DNA of 60,000 bases, taken from Polytrichum commune. Lineage: Eukaryota; Streptophyta; Polytrichopsida; Polytrichales; Polytrichaceae. Numbering within the stretch: position 1 is the stretch's first letter; each line of letters begins with the position of its first letter. The translations under genes were made by a program, and so were the position numbers. Below, in pieces: positions 1 to 12,727 of the stretch. The stretch lies in contig OX485806.1 in assembly GCA_950295325.1 (NCBI GenBank), forward strand, positions 21,144,001-21,204,000, read 5' to 3'. The notes below the pieces were generated by a model. The model had not been told where the DNA came from and did no database searches. It saw only the letters and a program-made list of their open reading frames with translations.

Positions 1-540
1 AACTTTAGCTCTATCATTTTGTTGCGCGTTCTCCCACAAATGCACTTCAACAAATAACTCCTATGTCTTCATTTGCTGCTCATCTAGCTATCGACTCTAA
101 TTTCGACTTCTATAGGCGCCTGAATTCCAAATCTTATATCATGATTTAATTAGCATCACATTCCACGCTTACTCTCAATCAAACTCAAAGTATACTTCAA
201 TTCAACACTTTCATTGAGATAAGTACCTAGTTCTTAAATTTCTTTTAAATTCAGATCTAGATTTGAATCCACTCTTTAAGGATAACATAATTTATTAATT
301 ACTAGAAAATAACATTGTAAATTTATCTTATGTAGTTCACAATTTGGAATTTTAGTTATAAATACCTCATCCTCATTTTTAAAACTCTGAAATACGTGAT
401 CCTCACCCTCACTTTAAAACCTTCAAAATCAATATCCCTAATCTCCAATTTCAAAACTCTAAATTTCTTTTCCCTCATCTAGAGTTTAAAAAATTTGTAT
501 CACCCCTTATTAATAATTTTTAAAATTTGAATTTATGGAT
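1..540. other. AT-rich sequence, no gene seen
   Basis: Strongly AT-rich with many stops in all frames. No open reading frame of note, no RNA gene and no clear repeat apart from oligo-A/T stretches. Confidence 0.6.
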
Positions 541-544
541 TTAG

Positions 545-1250
545 GGTGAGGCACATGCCTCACCTTTGTTAAAAAATATGGATTTCTTTCAATTAGTGGT
601 TTTAAATAGAGGCACATGCCTCGCCCTTGTTAGCAAATATGATTTATTTTAAACTTATGATTTTCATGGTATAATACATGTCCCACCCTTGTTGACTAAA
701 CTATTTTTTTTTTAACTTGTGGTTTTGAAGGTGAGGCACATGCCTCACCCTTATTAACAAACCTAATTTTTGTTGAGCTTGTGGTATTAAACTAAGACAC
801 ATGCAATTTGTTTACCAAATTATTTTCATTGATTGTATGAATTTGTTAAATTTACCACCATTTTATGGTAATCTCAACTTAATATGTTTCTAATAGTGTT
901 TGTTTTAAATTACAAATTTCAAAATTATATTTATGGAGAATGAGACACACGCTTCATTGCTTTGTTTGACTTTATTGATTTTAGATCTTTAAATATAAGG
1001 TGATACAAATATGTTATTATTTATTTGGAATCATCAACTTTTATGTTATTGCTTCTATGGTGAAGTATGTGTTATGCAACTTAGTTTTAATTTATTTTCA
1101 TGTTTTTAGCCAAATGGTGAGGTATATGTGTCGCACTTCTCATTCAATTCACAAACAATAAAGTTTAAGCTATGCAAAAAAGGATGTGTTTTACTCCTTT
1201 GATTTATTTCATAACTTGAAACATTTTGACTAAAAAGGTGAAACACAATA
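545..1250. repeat. Degenerate ~62-bp tandem repeat with palindromic core
   Basis: A near-palindrome made of 9-base arms GGTGAGGCA and TGCCTCACC around CA lies at 545-564. It returns near 608-625, in a decayed form near 671-690, and at 730-749, a spacing of about 62 bp. More decayed versions are visible near 790, 945, 1113 and 1235. Each unit is followed by CTTGTTA-like sequence and an AT-rich spacer. It is either an old short tandem array or multiplied binding sites. Confidence 0.6.
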
Positions 1251-1785
1251 TAAATATGACGGTCATATAATGTATAAGGCTTGTTTTGGATTTATTTGTA
1301 ACTCAATATATTTGAAAGTATTTATGCCAAAGTACGAATTTATTGCATATTCATTTCAAAATTTGAAAATAAAATGTTGAAAATTAATCCCAAAAAGGAG
1401 TGCACATGCTTATGTGCAATTTTAAAGAAACCAATATTCTTATCTAAACTCCCTACTAACTTTTGAAAACTAATAATTTCATTAACACGAAAATATAAAG
1501 AGTTCTCTATTAAGAAACAAGACGATAAGGATGCATGACATTTAGCATCAAGATATATATTGGTGATATTATATCACCCGTGTACAAGGCAACATATTAA
1601 GTAGGAGGCCACTCTAACCCTAACCATGTCCATTCTACAATATTAACCCTAAATCTCATTAAGTTCCCAATGATAAGTGAAGTTCCCAAGTAGTTCCCGA
1701 GTGAAAATAAATGTATTTTAGATGTACATAACATAGATGAATTAGCATTAACTACCTCTTTAATATGAAAAAACGGATATTCTAA
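1251..1785. other. AT-rich sequence, no gene seen
   Basis: Noncoding AT-rich DNA. A short open frame on the reverse strand at 1597-1800 resembles no known protein. A TAACCCTAACC-like run near 1616 is too short to be a telomeric array. Confidence 0.5.
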
Positions 1786-1917
1786 ATGTTGCATTATCAA
1801 GTGTCATAGTCGTATAAAAGAGGGAGTTTTGAACTAAAAAGTTTGGTTGTACAAAAATGTGTCGTAATATTGAGGGTGTCATATAAACGAGTGTTGTATT
1901 AACGAGGTTAGACTGTA
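1786..1917 (+). mobile_element. Solo end of a pogo/Tigger-like DNA element
   Basis: The stretch ends in GAGGTTAGACTG followed by TA. This matches the right terminus of the element at 45073-46469 (AAGGTTAGACTG then TA). The preceding 130 bp share the same GTCATAT / TATTGAGGG / AACGAG pattern. No matching left terminus was found, so it is probably a truncated copy. The TA flank fits Tc1/mariner/pogo integration. Confidence 0.5.
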
Positions 1918-2629
1918 CAATCTTACATCTTCAATATGACACGTTTGGGGAATGAGAAAACCGTCGTATTATTGAGGTGTTGCATGTTCAATAATATGAC
2001 AAATTGGACCTCTTTGTCATAATAACAAGGTACTTCATGAAAACACAAATTACATATTTTGTCACATCTACAAATTTTATTATTATTTCAAAATTTTTTT
2101 TTTCAAAATATGTAAATTTCTTTCATGAGATCTACCATTGATAGAATTGCATTTTCAATATTTTTCAACAATGTGTAGATGAGGAAGATTGGATTAGAAC
2201 TGAAGTTTGTAAAAATAGATCAATATCTAGAAATCAATCGCAAAACATTAACCTTCCTTCATATGCTCTTAACTATGCCAATACAACTTGGAATTGGACA
2301 AACTACAACCAAAAGAAGTGAATTCTCAAGAGCTTTCCCACAATATGCTAATCAAACCAGTTTGACAAATACCGTATTGAGTTTAAAATGCTTGAAATCA
2401 AAACTATGCACCTTGGTTTAGGATTTAAGTGAAAAAAATGTTGCAAAAGATATAGAAGCTAATGAGTCTCTTGATTAGGTTTTGACATAGAGAACCTAGT
2501 CCCTTTAGTTCCCATGTTTAAAAATCATTGTACATCAAAATCTCTTTTATCCACGTTTCATATATGAAAGTTATATAAATTTAGTATTAACTATGTACTT
2601 AGACATGTGTGGGACCCATCAAATATGCA

Positions 2630-2797
2630 TTTATGACCTCTATAATATGACATTTTGGGGGTCCATGAGTGTTGTATAAAGAATGTCACAATTGTATTAT
2701 AGAGGTAGATTTCAACTAAATGTTTGGTTTACAAAATCTGTGTCATTATATTGAGGTTGTCATATTATCAAGCGTGTATAAAAGAGGTAGGATTGTA
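2630..2797. mobile_element. Small pogo-related MITE-like fragment
   Basis: Terminal sequences TGACCTCTATAATATGACA on the left and, inverted, TACCTCTTTTATACACG on the right are imperfect inverted repeats flanked by TA. The interior repeats the TATTGAGGTTGTCATATTA pattern of the solo end at 1786-1917. The intervening 1918-2629 carries further pieces of the same pattern (1924-2040) and an uninformative 80-codon open frame at 2179-2421. Confidence 0.35.
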
Positions 2798-2879
2798 ACT
2801 CTACAAACATATGGCAATGTCGAGATCACAACCATGATGTAAGGATTTAATCTAATCTACTTACCTTCTGAAACACCAC

Positions 2880-3036
2880 TAACATTATTCAGATCCATAA
2901 CAATGTTATGTGGGACTCATAATATTCTACAAAATATTCCTCACATCCAAACTGAATGTGAGGGAATATTCGATAATATTCCGTGGAATATTGTCAATCC
3001 CATAGAATATTGTTATGGATCTGAGTAATATTATGC
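2880..3036. mobile_element. Foldback MITE, family with AACATTATTCAGATCC ends, copy 1
   Basis: The termini AACATTATTCAGATCCATAA and, inverted, ATTGTTATGGATCTGAGTAA make nearly the whole 157 bp one imperfect hairpin. Copies 2 and 3 lie at 29359-29519 and 31268-31399. There is no coding capacity. The superfamily is not fixed because no target duplication is clear. Confidence 0.65.
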
Positions 3037-3098
3037 ATGACAATATTTAAAAAAAAAAGTACTTGCATGGATAATACTATCCTACGACGACTTCACAA

Positions 3099-3762
3099 AA
3101 GTGCAAACTCAAATTCATGAAGGTTCCAAGCTAGTTCTTGAACCTTCCAACCAATGTTACCAAAGTGTTCAACCAATTTCGTGAACCTTCTAAACTAGTT
3201 CATGATTCTTCTAAACTGACTTGACATGTGGCACACCTCTAGCAACTTCGTGAATATTCCAAACCAAGTTCATAAATCTCCACTACGGGGTTTTTGTATT
3301 CTCAACTTCTCAACTTCTCGCTTCCTCATTTCACATTCTTTGCCTTCTCGTTGTTCATTGGTTCCTCTTTGTTATGTGTTTACCTAGAAACCTCTAGTCT
3401 TGATGTCGATTTTCTTTGGTCTTTCATTACCGTGCCTCAAAGCTGGAAGCAAGTAGTGCTAGTTTTTCTCTCAAGTGAGAGGTCAACCAAAGATTTGGTA
3501 GAGCTAGTTGTGTGGGAAGCTATTAGGAGAATCTTATGCGTCATTTACCGTTCTTTGTGGAATACAATTCATGAGATTGATTTTGTGAAGTTGTGAACAT
3601 GGGTACCAAATCATGAAATTGTTCAAAACATGTAGTGAAATTCATTGAAAGTTCAAGTTAAATTGGTTGTCTACATAGTGAACTTGGTTCAAGGTTCCAA
3701 TGAAATTGGTAGAACCTAGTACCAAATTGCTTTGTAAAATCATGAAATCGAGTTTGCACTTC
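3099..3762. mobile_element. TIR element with AAGTGCAAACTC ends
   Basis: The left end AAAGTGCAAACTCAAATTCA and the right end, inverted, GAAGTGCAAACTCGATTTCA form TIRs of about 22 bp. The interior repeats motifs such as GGTTCATGAAC and TTCTAAACTAG. The left ~300 bp reappear in reverse orientation at 31925-32241. A 100-codon open frame at 3294-3596 lies inside but resembles nothing known. No clear target duplication. Confidence 0.5.
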
Positions 3763-5009
3763 TTTGATTTCATCTTACCAAAGGAGTAACTTCAAACAAT
3801 GATATTAGAGAAAATACCTTCATAACAAAATTTGAATGCAATCACTAACATTACGGAGACCCTACCTTGCACAAGCGCACCATCATCCTCTATACTTGTT
3901 CCACATCGCAGAAGAATGAATTCATGTCGACGTGTCATCAAGTGCAACCTTCACTGGATCCTTTGAGGTAGACTTCTTACTTGCTAGAAGGGTGTAAACA
4001 TGGTAAAGTGGACAACTCTCGATCCTTGCACATGTTTAAGTGAAAGTGATTCAAAAATTAAAATACGGTGCAAGTGGTTGTGCAAGTGTTGATATCAAAC
4101 AAGTAATTGTCAAAGCTTTATTTATGATATAAAAAAAATTACATTGGATTAATAAATTTCTAACAAAAATTTGATGATGACCTCAATTATATAATAAAAT
4201 CAAGGAATATTATGAAGAGAAAATATCAAGTTGAAAATAGTTAAGGACCTGAAATTTACATCGGAAACCGGATCTAGCCATTTGCTTTTGAGCATTACAT
4301 TTAATGATAAATTTTGAAGATCTCATCTTTTTATGTTACATTAGAGTACTTAACATGAGAATAGAGGTCACCATTAAAAAATATTGATTTAAAAACATTT
4401 TACTACTACTTTTAGGCGTTTGACCAAATAAACTATAGTTTTGAAATACCATAGCATTTTTGTGGTCCACTTTACCATGCTTGCACCCATAACCATAATA
4501 GTCTCATGTAAAGAGTAGTAATTCCTAATGTACTCGCTGAGTTTGAAGTTGAGCATCTTCCATGCACATGCCCCTTGCCATGGATTTGATAGACAATCGA
4601 TACAAATGCCCTGTCCAACCATTCATGCAGTAGCCTTGAATCACTTATAGAAAGCATCAAAACGCTAGGTGAAATCAAATTTTTAAGATATCGTTGGGCC
4701 TAATTAATCATACCATTACTCAACTGATGAGTTGTGTTCAGCTGCCTTGACTACAGATTCAGTTTGAAGCAATGATACCCGACATCCGGAGTCTACATTC
4801 TCGAATCTACTGCTGCACCCATGAACATAGCTCATCAACTGAGTAATGTTATGACTCACCGACCTTCTTAAAGTATTTGTTTTCTAATTTTCCACCAACC
4901 GTTCCTAATTTGGGTTCTTCACATATCGTAGAAACTTCAACTTGTGGTAACATTGATGCAAGGATTTTTCCGGTTGTACCTAGGTTTCTTTGAGCCACAC
5001 ACATGATGC
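3763..5009. other. No gene recognised
   Basis: AT-rich DNA with only short, unconvincing open frames (4389-4678 and 4849-5070 on the reverse strand). Two CTCAACTGATGAG-like segments near 4720 and 4830 form a short inverted repeat. No RNA gene or complete transposon end was found. Confidence 0.5.
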
Positions 5010-5012
5010 TTA

Positions 5013-5565
5013 GGGCCACTTCACACCCAAGGCTGAAGGCCCTTGACCATGGCAATGTAAGAGCTCTCATTGGTCGAAAAGGCGGAGACCGTCCAAGTTC
5101 ACTTCACACTAGGAGGTGAAGGCCTAAAGGCCCAAAGAAAAGTTCGTGGATGAAAAGTCTACATGGAGTCCTACATGGCTAGTTGTGGATAAGGGTGCAT
5201 GGTTTACCGGAATTTGCGTCAGACCCACCTCCAAGAGGTGGGCTTGACGCAAATTCCGGGAGACCATGACTTTTTTAATATTTTTCCAGCAAGACAGATT
5301 CCAGGACAGACAAACACCACCAAGTAGTTATCTTAAATTGATAAACTTGGAGACATATTATATTAAACCAAACCCTCCCCTCTTTATCCGCCAACAAAAT
5401 ATGCAATGGTCCCGCAACATGGTTCATTCTCACTTCACACTATGCTTGAGGGCCCAAGACTACATAAAATGGCTTTCCCAACACCCATGGTACAGCCTTT
5501 GGATGAGAGTCAAGGGTCCTCACCATTACAAGGTCACGGCTCTTGGCTCATGTGTGAAGTGGCCC
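5013..5565 (+). mobile_element. PIF/Harbinger-type MITE, copy A
   Basis: The ends are GGGCCACTTCACACC and, inverted, GGGCCACTTCACACATGAG. They are flanked by TTA at 5010-5012 and 5566-5568, the 3-bp TNA duplication typical of PIF/Harbinger. The 553-bp body has no transposase. A central palindrome of about 67 bp (5200-5266, arms including TTTGCGTCA and TGACGCAAA around CCACCTCCAAGAGGTGG) could form a strong cruciform. Copy B at 5797-6378 lies in opposite orientation. Confidence 0.85.
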
Positions 5566-5796
5566 TTAGAGCAGGTCTCTCCATTTGACAATCGTATACT
5601 ACTTTAGCGGGGACAATGATTTTACGAGCTAGTGGCGACCTGCATCTATTGGTTCTCATGTCCTCCTGTAGGCTGTAACTAGTATCCAGCTGGGGTTTTC
5701 ACTAGATTTTCTAAACGAATCTCTTAATGTTTTAATTTGGCACTCGTGCGCCTAGGATCGAAAACAATCTTAGATGATGTTTTCTCATAAGACTTA

Positions 5797-6378
5797 GGGC
5801 CACTTCACACATGAGCCAAGAGCCGTGACCTTGTAATGGTGAGGACCCTTGACCCTCATCCAAAGGCCGTACCATGGGTGTCGGGAAAGTCGTTTTATCT
5901 AGTCACGGGCCCTCAAGCATAGTGTGAAGTGAGAGTGGACCATGTTGCGGGACCATTGCATATTTTGTTGGCAGAAAAAGAGGGGAGAATTTGGTTTAAT
6001 ATAATACGTCTGAAACTCTATCAATTTCGGAGAATTACTTGGTGGTTTTTGTTTAACCTGGAATTTGTTCTGGAATTTGCCCTGCAATCTTTCATGCTGG
6101 AAAAATATTAAAAAAAAATCATGGTCTCCCAGAATTTGTGTCAAGCTTACCTCTTGGAGGTGGGCCTGACGCAAATTTTGGGAAACCATGAAACCTTATT
6201 CATAGTAGGACGCCATGTAGGACTCCATCTAGACTTTTCATCCATGAAGTCTTCTTTGGACCTTTAGACCTTCACCTTCGTGTGTGAAGTGAACTTGGAT
6301 GGTCTCCGCCCTTTCGACCAATGAGAGCTCTTAGATTGCAATGGTCACGGGCCTTCAGTTTTGTGTGTGAAGTGGCCC
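5797..6378 (-). mobile_element. PIF/Harbinger-type MITE, copy B, inverted relative to A
   Basis: It has the same termini as copy A and TTA duplications at 5794-5796 and 6379-6381. The body matches A in reverse orientation, including the central inverted repeat (near 6117-6190) and the A/B-specific middle with GGTGGTTTTTGTTTAACC. Only 228 bp separate A and B, so read-through RNA could fold into a hairpin over 500 bp long. Confidence 0.85.
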
Positions 6379-6381
6379 TTA

Positions 6382-8946
6382 GTCAAGGACTCTCTTTAGA
6401 TCCAAATTTTGATATATTACTGCATGTGCTCTTCACTTTCTTTCTCAACTCTTCCATTCAACTCACTTATGCGCATTCATTTTTGCAGTTTGAGGTGCTC
6501 CACCTCATCTGATATTGAACTATTGATAATGAAGTGTTGACCAATAATGCTTTATAATTCTCTTGTGCTAATCGCTCACGTGATTGAATTGGAAGAGCCT
6601 ATCTTTCTCAGTTGCACTGTGCATCAATATTTGTAATTGTTCTCTCGTGGACTCAACCTCTTCTCGGCATTTTGCAAACAAAATTGAACGAAAGATTCAA
6701 GTTGGCTAAGTTTTTTAAGTATCTAAGCAACTCTCTTTTACCATCACCTACAAACTGAGGCATGTCACTAACCAATCACAAACTAGGTCGCTTGCGGACT
6801 CTAGATTGTGAGGGTACATTAATCCGCGGGTCCACAAATCTACATTAGTTTCGTAATGTTCACAAAGATGAGAAAAGAAAATATTAGAGTTTGTTTGTGG
6901 ATTGGACGCGAATGGTGAATTAGGGGTGCATACTTGTGGCCCACTTGCGGTCTATAGAAGTTTGCAAGCTTATATTTCTCCATTATTGTGCCGTGCCTAC
7001 ATAAATTTCATTGTTATAGAAATATCATTCCGGGGAAATGGCATAGTTAACAAGTTTCATGTTGAAATGTTGATGGAAATTAGGTGGAACTATGATGCAT
7101 TTCACAAGGACAGTAATGGGAACATAACAACAACTCGACTCAATAGAATCTCAATGTGAAAACGATAGTATGGCAACCAAAACGAAAATCGGCGCGACAG
7201 TGAAAGGTGGGGACTAATGACGTGGTAGAGAGTTATTGTGATGTGCAATGTGGGCTACTATTTCAAACTTCCTACCCATGCTGAAGGATGTAACATATCT
7301 AAATGGTCAAAATTGTATGAACTATGCCTGCATGTTGCCAAGGTCCATGCACTGGGTTGATTTGTTGAAATGTAGGAGGCCTTATGTTGGGCCGTCTCCT
7401 CTCCTAATTTGTCTAGGGAGCTAGGTTGGAGGGAATTGGGGGCATGTCCCTAGGATTGAGGGTTGGGTGACTCCCAACCCTAAACCTTGAGTAGCAAAAG
7501 GATCTAGGTGCCGGAAAGTGGGGTGTATGCCATGCGTGTTTGTAGAAGTTGGGCTAACACTTGCATGAGCAATGGTGGTGCAATGTTGCGAATGAATTGA
7601 CTCTTACTAGGCAATCATTGTTGGTACACCACAATTTGCCTTTGAGGTAAATGAACTGGAGTTAGTTTGCGACAATTGGGCTCTTCCAATTTGTTGATCA
7701 TAGTATGTTCATTGAAGGATTAGGCAATGACGTATTACAATTTTCCCGAGGTCAAATAACTAGCCACCACTTGCATTTGCATATATTGAGTGACATCATC
7801 ATGCCTAATGATGACATAATTCATGGACTTTGACGATCAAAATCAGCAACAATGTTGAACATTAAAGTACGAGGTGCCATTAAGCATTGTGAACTAATTT
7901 AATGATAGCATTAATGCGAGGGGACTGGATTGCGACCTTGGTCTCGACAATGAGCATGCAAATCAAGGATCCGGGAGTGGATAAGTTAAGTCAAATGGCC
8001 AATCACACCGACAATTGTGATGAGAGTGGAGCACAAGCCGGGATGAGTGGTGGTTGGCGTATCATCATGCATGGTGGACAAGAGCATCTCTCGGCACTCT
8101 TGTGCATCAACGTTGATGACGGGAGCATCCCCCAACTTTTATATATCTAAGGGTCAAAATTTGAAATGAAATAAAGAGAAAAAATCTACAAAGTGTGATG
8201 TGAAGATGGAGTCATGATGGCAATGCAAATCAAGGCTTGGATGATGGCCATACTCTTCAACAAGTGGATCTATGTGCAATCAAGGGGCTATGAGCTCTCT
8301 TTGACAAATGGTCAATTGTTAGTTCTAGATGAATGCAATTCACATGTAAGAATGAACGATGTGCAGCAAGCTAATGTGCACCCCTTGTTACAATTTCCAT
8401 GTCCCAATGCCCCATGATATACCCACTAGTTCTTTTCCCCTAGGTTTGAAGTCTTTCTCATGCAAATTATTGTCAATTGAACAAACATATTGTAGCCTAT
8501 AATGTGGACCTTTGATGTCATTAATTCTAGGTTGATAAATAGTATGCACCCGCATTATAACCCTTAGAGGTTTAATTTCCGTGTAGAAATGAGCTGAATA
8601 GTTTTGCCATAGTACTTACCATAATGATTGTAGTGTAATTGCAATTTTGCAAGACCCCTGTGGCTGGAAAATACTTCATTTAGTCATCACGTGGGTCCTT
8701 TTTTTGTTTATCTTATCTTATTGACATGGAAGGAGGGCAACCCAAATTTATTAGGCAAAAGAACCTAATTGCATCAAACCTAAAGAATGCATCTAGAAGA
8801 AGAAGAAAAAGTGGGGCTAGGTGGAGCTCACCTGATGTCCACCTAGTGCTACCCTGCACTCACATTCGTTGCATGTCACCAAAGTTCTAATGCCCATTCA
8901 GACAAGGGCAACAAGCTTTGCACAACTTTGAAATCCTAGCTCTCGG
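6382..8946. other. No gene recognised
   Basis: Mixed-composition DNA. Open frames of 60-85 codons occur (6902-7159, 7902-8150, 8214-8417) but show no domain, no convincing splice context and no family resemblance. 7900-8050 and 8215-8360 share GCAAATCAAGG and AATGGTCAAT-like words, suggesting an old duplication or a decayed retroelement. No terminal repeats were found. Confidence 0.45.
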
Positions 8947-9375
8947 TTTCACCAAGTTTCGCCCATGAATGGTGGGACGGCTACATCCAATGGTCGGCGG
9001 TCACCAAGTGAATAGCCCCAACCCTTACTTCTCCTTCGCCCGCCCACCCTACGGGTATAAGTCTAGTATTTATTCAGTTTTTGGTACAAAGTGAACACGC
9101 TCAGTTGCAAAAGGCAGCCAATCTAAGTACAACCACCAAGAGAAGAAACCCAGCCCGGGACCCAAGAAAAATCAGGTTATAATACCCATCCTAGCCTTAC
9201 CCTTTCAAGTGATAGCCGCACCGCTCCTAGTAGCAACAAGATGTTCAACACACTAAACAACGTTTGATTTTCACCAGATTTTGACTGTGAATGATGAGAT
9301 GGCTACATCTAACGGTTGATAGTCACCGGCGATTGCCCCCAACCCTTACTCCTCCTTCGCCCACCCACCCACCCA
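8947..9375 (+). repeat. Diverged direct repeat of about 105 bp
   Basis: 8947-9052 and 9268-9375 share, in order, TTCACCA, GAATG(G/A)TG, GGCTACATC, GTCACC and the run CCCCAACCCTTACT(T/C)CTCC, ending in CGCCCACCC-rich sequence. The 215 bp between them are unique in the window. This looks like a segmental duplication or two decayed repeat copies. Confidence 0.6.
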
Positions 9376-11375
9376 CCTACGTAGTAGCCATCTATCCAAA
9401 CTCCCATTTCTATAATGAAAGAAAAGCCATGGGCGGGGGGTGGAGACGGGTACTAAGCGTGCTACTTAGCCGAATGAAGGTTTCCATAGAGCCCATGATC
9501 ATGGCAAGCTCTGCATCAGAAAAGTCTGGCACAAAGCCACACACAAAGTCATGGGCTCCATTGCAGTAAGTACAAGCATCATGGGTGTCCGATCGTTTAA
9601 TTATCTACCACGATTGCTCCTCCCCTTCCCATTCGAGCTGCATGCATGCGTTAAGCCTGCATCAAAGGACAGTCTTACAAAAAAGCCGTTCAGTGGAGCA
9701 TATTGTAAGATTAACTTATGAGCCTTAGGTTAACGGTGCTTGGGATCTCAGCTTACTGCACAAGACTGTGGTACAATCTGCAGCCATATCTGGGGGAGAT
9801 TTTTGAGCAGGATCGGTGGAGATCCTAGTGTTTCCACATCCACCCGGCTACATCTTCGGTTGGGTTTTTCTTTATTAATTTGGGGTATATTCTATACATT
9901 CCTCTAAACCGAATGAACTATCCGTATCTTGAGCTTCAGCCGATTATTCCTCAAACTCACTTGGCTCATCCGCAACTGGCTGTCGGATCTCCCTGTTCAT
10001 TGATGTAGTGCTTCCAGATCGCGTAAGGTAAGCAGTGTTCGAGATTGAAGCCCTCATATGAGTTTCATTTTTGAGTGCTCTCAAATTGTAGCTCTTCAGT
10101 TGAAGCATTGGTTCAAATCCAAGACGTCAATCCAAGAATATAGAAATGTAATACAAAAACTCGTATTAAACTTGTGCATGAATCATATGGTACATGTTTC
10201 CAGTTAATGTGAAGAATTAAGAATCAACCATCGAACTCCACTTCTTGTAGTGACAATGCCCTACGCTTGTTGATTCTTGTGACATACATATTATATTGAG
10301 GACTTCAAGTCACCTCTTCATTTTCAATTTGGGGTTGCGTTTTGAGAGGTGGTTTCGAGAGAGGTATATTTTGAAGGGCCAAATCGCATTTGAAGGGCAT
10401 TGAAGACTTCAATCTTGAACACTGAAGGTAAGGCATGCTTAGGGGGTGCTTTAAGCCAACCTTTTTCGTTGGGTTAGCTGGTTTGCGGAGTCCAAGTAAA
10501 CACAAAATTCAAAGAAATCGCACATTATATGCAAATATGAAAAAAAAATAATGAAGTACACATAATATATTTCGAGCTACTTCAAAACCCTCAGTGGATT
10601 CACACTTTTTTTTCCCATTGCAAATGGTTCCCAAAACTGTCCCAACACTCATCTAAAATCGCTCTCCGTTTTTGCCCCAAATCGTCCATGCACGAAAATC
10701 AACACTCCACTCAATAAGAAGTTGGAGGCCTTATAGCTTTTGGACGCGGGACTCAAATGAACCATACAATTAACCCACTCCCAGCTCTATCTTGGTGCTC
10801 AAACATTTCCTCCCCGTTTCCTCCCAAAACCGCCACAGCTTATTGCCCGAATCTAAACCTACTATGCACCATAGACATAAAGGATGGTTCTAGATGTCCT
10901 CCAATCATGGATATAGGAGGCGTGTATAAGATATGCTTTGGATCCTGGATGGGATTAGCACCTTCTACCTTAGATGCTGCTAAATTCATCACCTTAGATG
11001 TTGAACATGCATATACTATTATTGGATATAAGGAGTATCATTGAATAATTCTCACTAGGAATTCACATGGAACTCTGACATACTTGAACTCTTTATACAT
11101 TAAGCTATAAGGGTTCAAAGTTTTATTGTTAGATGACCTAAAAGCCAACATAAGAACTCAGTGTCAAAGTGGTGGACATTGTGCAAAATTTTAGGGTGTT
11201 GTTTTCAACACTATCTACTAGATTCCATTTGAGTTGATAGCTTTGTTCCAAAATAATGGTTCTCTGTGGAGTGTGGTAACTTTGCCTATTTATAGCAGCT
11301 ATTGTGGTGAAATTCCAATAACCATTAAAAGGGTTGTGAGTTTTTCTCACTACTTTTGCAACTACTTGTGGTTTC
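9376..11375. other. No gene recognised
   Basis: No gene can be supported. On the reverse strand, 9400-9620 holds a stop-free stretch with CTYCNGA and FVPDFSDAEL but without a start codon or clear splice sites. The forward frame at 10757-11044 (95 codons) and the reverse frame at 10305-10505 resemble nothing I know. Confidence 0.4.
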
Positions 11376-11378
11376 TCA

Positions 11379-11885
11379 GGGCCACTTCACACACGAGACT
11401 GAGAGCCCGTGACCATTACACTTCAAGCACTCTCATTGGTGGAAAAGGCGGAGCTGGTCCAAGTTCGCTTCACACTACGCTTGAGGGACCAACGGAGTAT
11501 GCGATTGCAAGATGGATGTAAAGTCTGCATGGATTCCTACATGGCATCAAATGGATCATGTTTCATAGTCACTAGGACTATTTTCAAAAACGACCTCTTG
11601 GAGGTAGACCTAACATAAAATTGGGAGACCATGGCACTCCAATTTCCAAATGCTCAAAACCATTGACTAATTCTATTTTATCATGTGTGAAGACCCCGCA
11701 TGAATAAAAATTCATTGAAATAGCATTTGGTTGAGGGCGCAGTCACATTTGACTTCACACTACACTTGAGGGTCCGTGACCACGCCACATGATCTCGGAG
11801 GTGTGTTGGGACGGCCTTTGGACACTTTCTTTTGGGCTCTCACAATCTCATGGTCACGGCTCTTGGCTCGTGTGTGAAGTGGCGC
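11379..11885 (+). mobile_element. PIF/Harbinger-type MITE, copy C
   Basis: A complete 507-bp copy with GGGCCACTTCACACACGAG ends and TCA at both flanks (11376-11378, 11886-11888), again a 3-bp TNA duplication. It belongs to the shorter subfamily with copies E, F and G: CTCTCATTGGTGGAAAAGG near the left, ACCTCTTGGAGGT in the middle and CTTTCTTTTGGGCTCTCACA near the right. Noncoding; the short open frames inside are chance. Confidence 0.88.
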
Positions 11886-11888
11886 TCA

Positions 11889-12727
11889 GAGAGGGTAAAA
11901 CGACTTGCTAGGGTGGCATTAGTACCAACACATAGGTTGGCAGAGACAAAAGCATTCACACTGGCATGTGGTGCCATGTGTTCATCAAAGGTTTAATTTC
12001 CCTATGTTTTGATGTAATAAAAATTGAACACCTACTTGATTCTCCAATAAGAGATGAAATAATCGTCACTCTCCGGGTGTGCCAAGATGTTTTGCGGGTT
12101 ATTCTTTGTGGGCTTCAAGTTTTAGGCGCCTATGTTGCCTCCGCCTTCATTTTGTTGTTTTGAACATGAGGTCACGATTGTTTCTTCAGTCGGTAATAGT
12201 TTACAATGAAACAAACGATCAAGGGCAATGGGTTCCGTTGAGATTTGAGGTGAATTTGTGGGTTGCTTTAATGCCAGGGAAAAAGGCAAGACACGCTAAA
12301 GATTCGGCAAAGCATGGATGTAACATTCAAAGAAAGAGTTTTGCGGTCTTGTCTTCATCATGTTTATTTGGTTGTCTCAGAATTTCTTGTTCAACATGCT
12401 TACAAATTGAAGAGACAAAGTTTGGAATAAAAACCCGGTGCCAAAGTACCTATGGGCAGCGTTAAATGTAGGTCTTGTGGTCAAATTCTCTTCGTATGCT
12501 TGGTTTTTACTTCATACTTGTAATCGATCTTCTGATTATGTCCCTATTGTCATCATACTAAATCAGGCTCAATGCAAAGAGGTTGTTAAGTAGATAGTTA
12601 CAATAATATATGCATTGAAGATGCGGGGAGTTGTATGGAGGTGCTACCACTCATAAATAACTCTCCTTCATGGTAGTTTTTTTTTTCTTAAAAAATAATT
12701 TTAAGAATGCAAAGTTTAATCCAAGCT
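11889..12727. other. No gene recognised; open frame of unknown meaning
   Basis: The longest open frame is 128 codons (12079-12465), cysteine-rich in places, with no recognised domain. I do not call it a gene. Confidence 0.4.

Noticed and set aside
9400-9620. Reverse-strand stop-free stretch with CTYCNGA...FVPDFSDAEL as a gene exon
   Set aside because: Only about 70 codons, no start, no convincing splice sites and no family recognised.
12079-12465. 128-codon open frame as a gene
   Set aside because: No domain, biased composition, no neighbouring exon signals.
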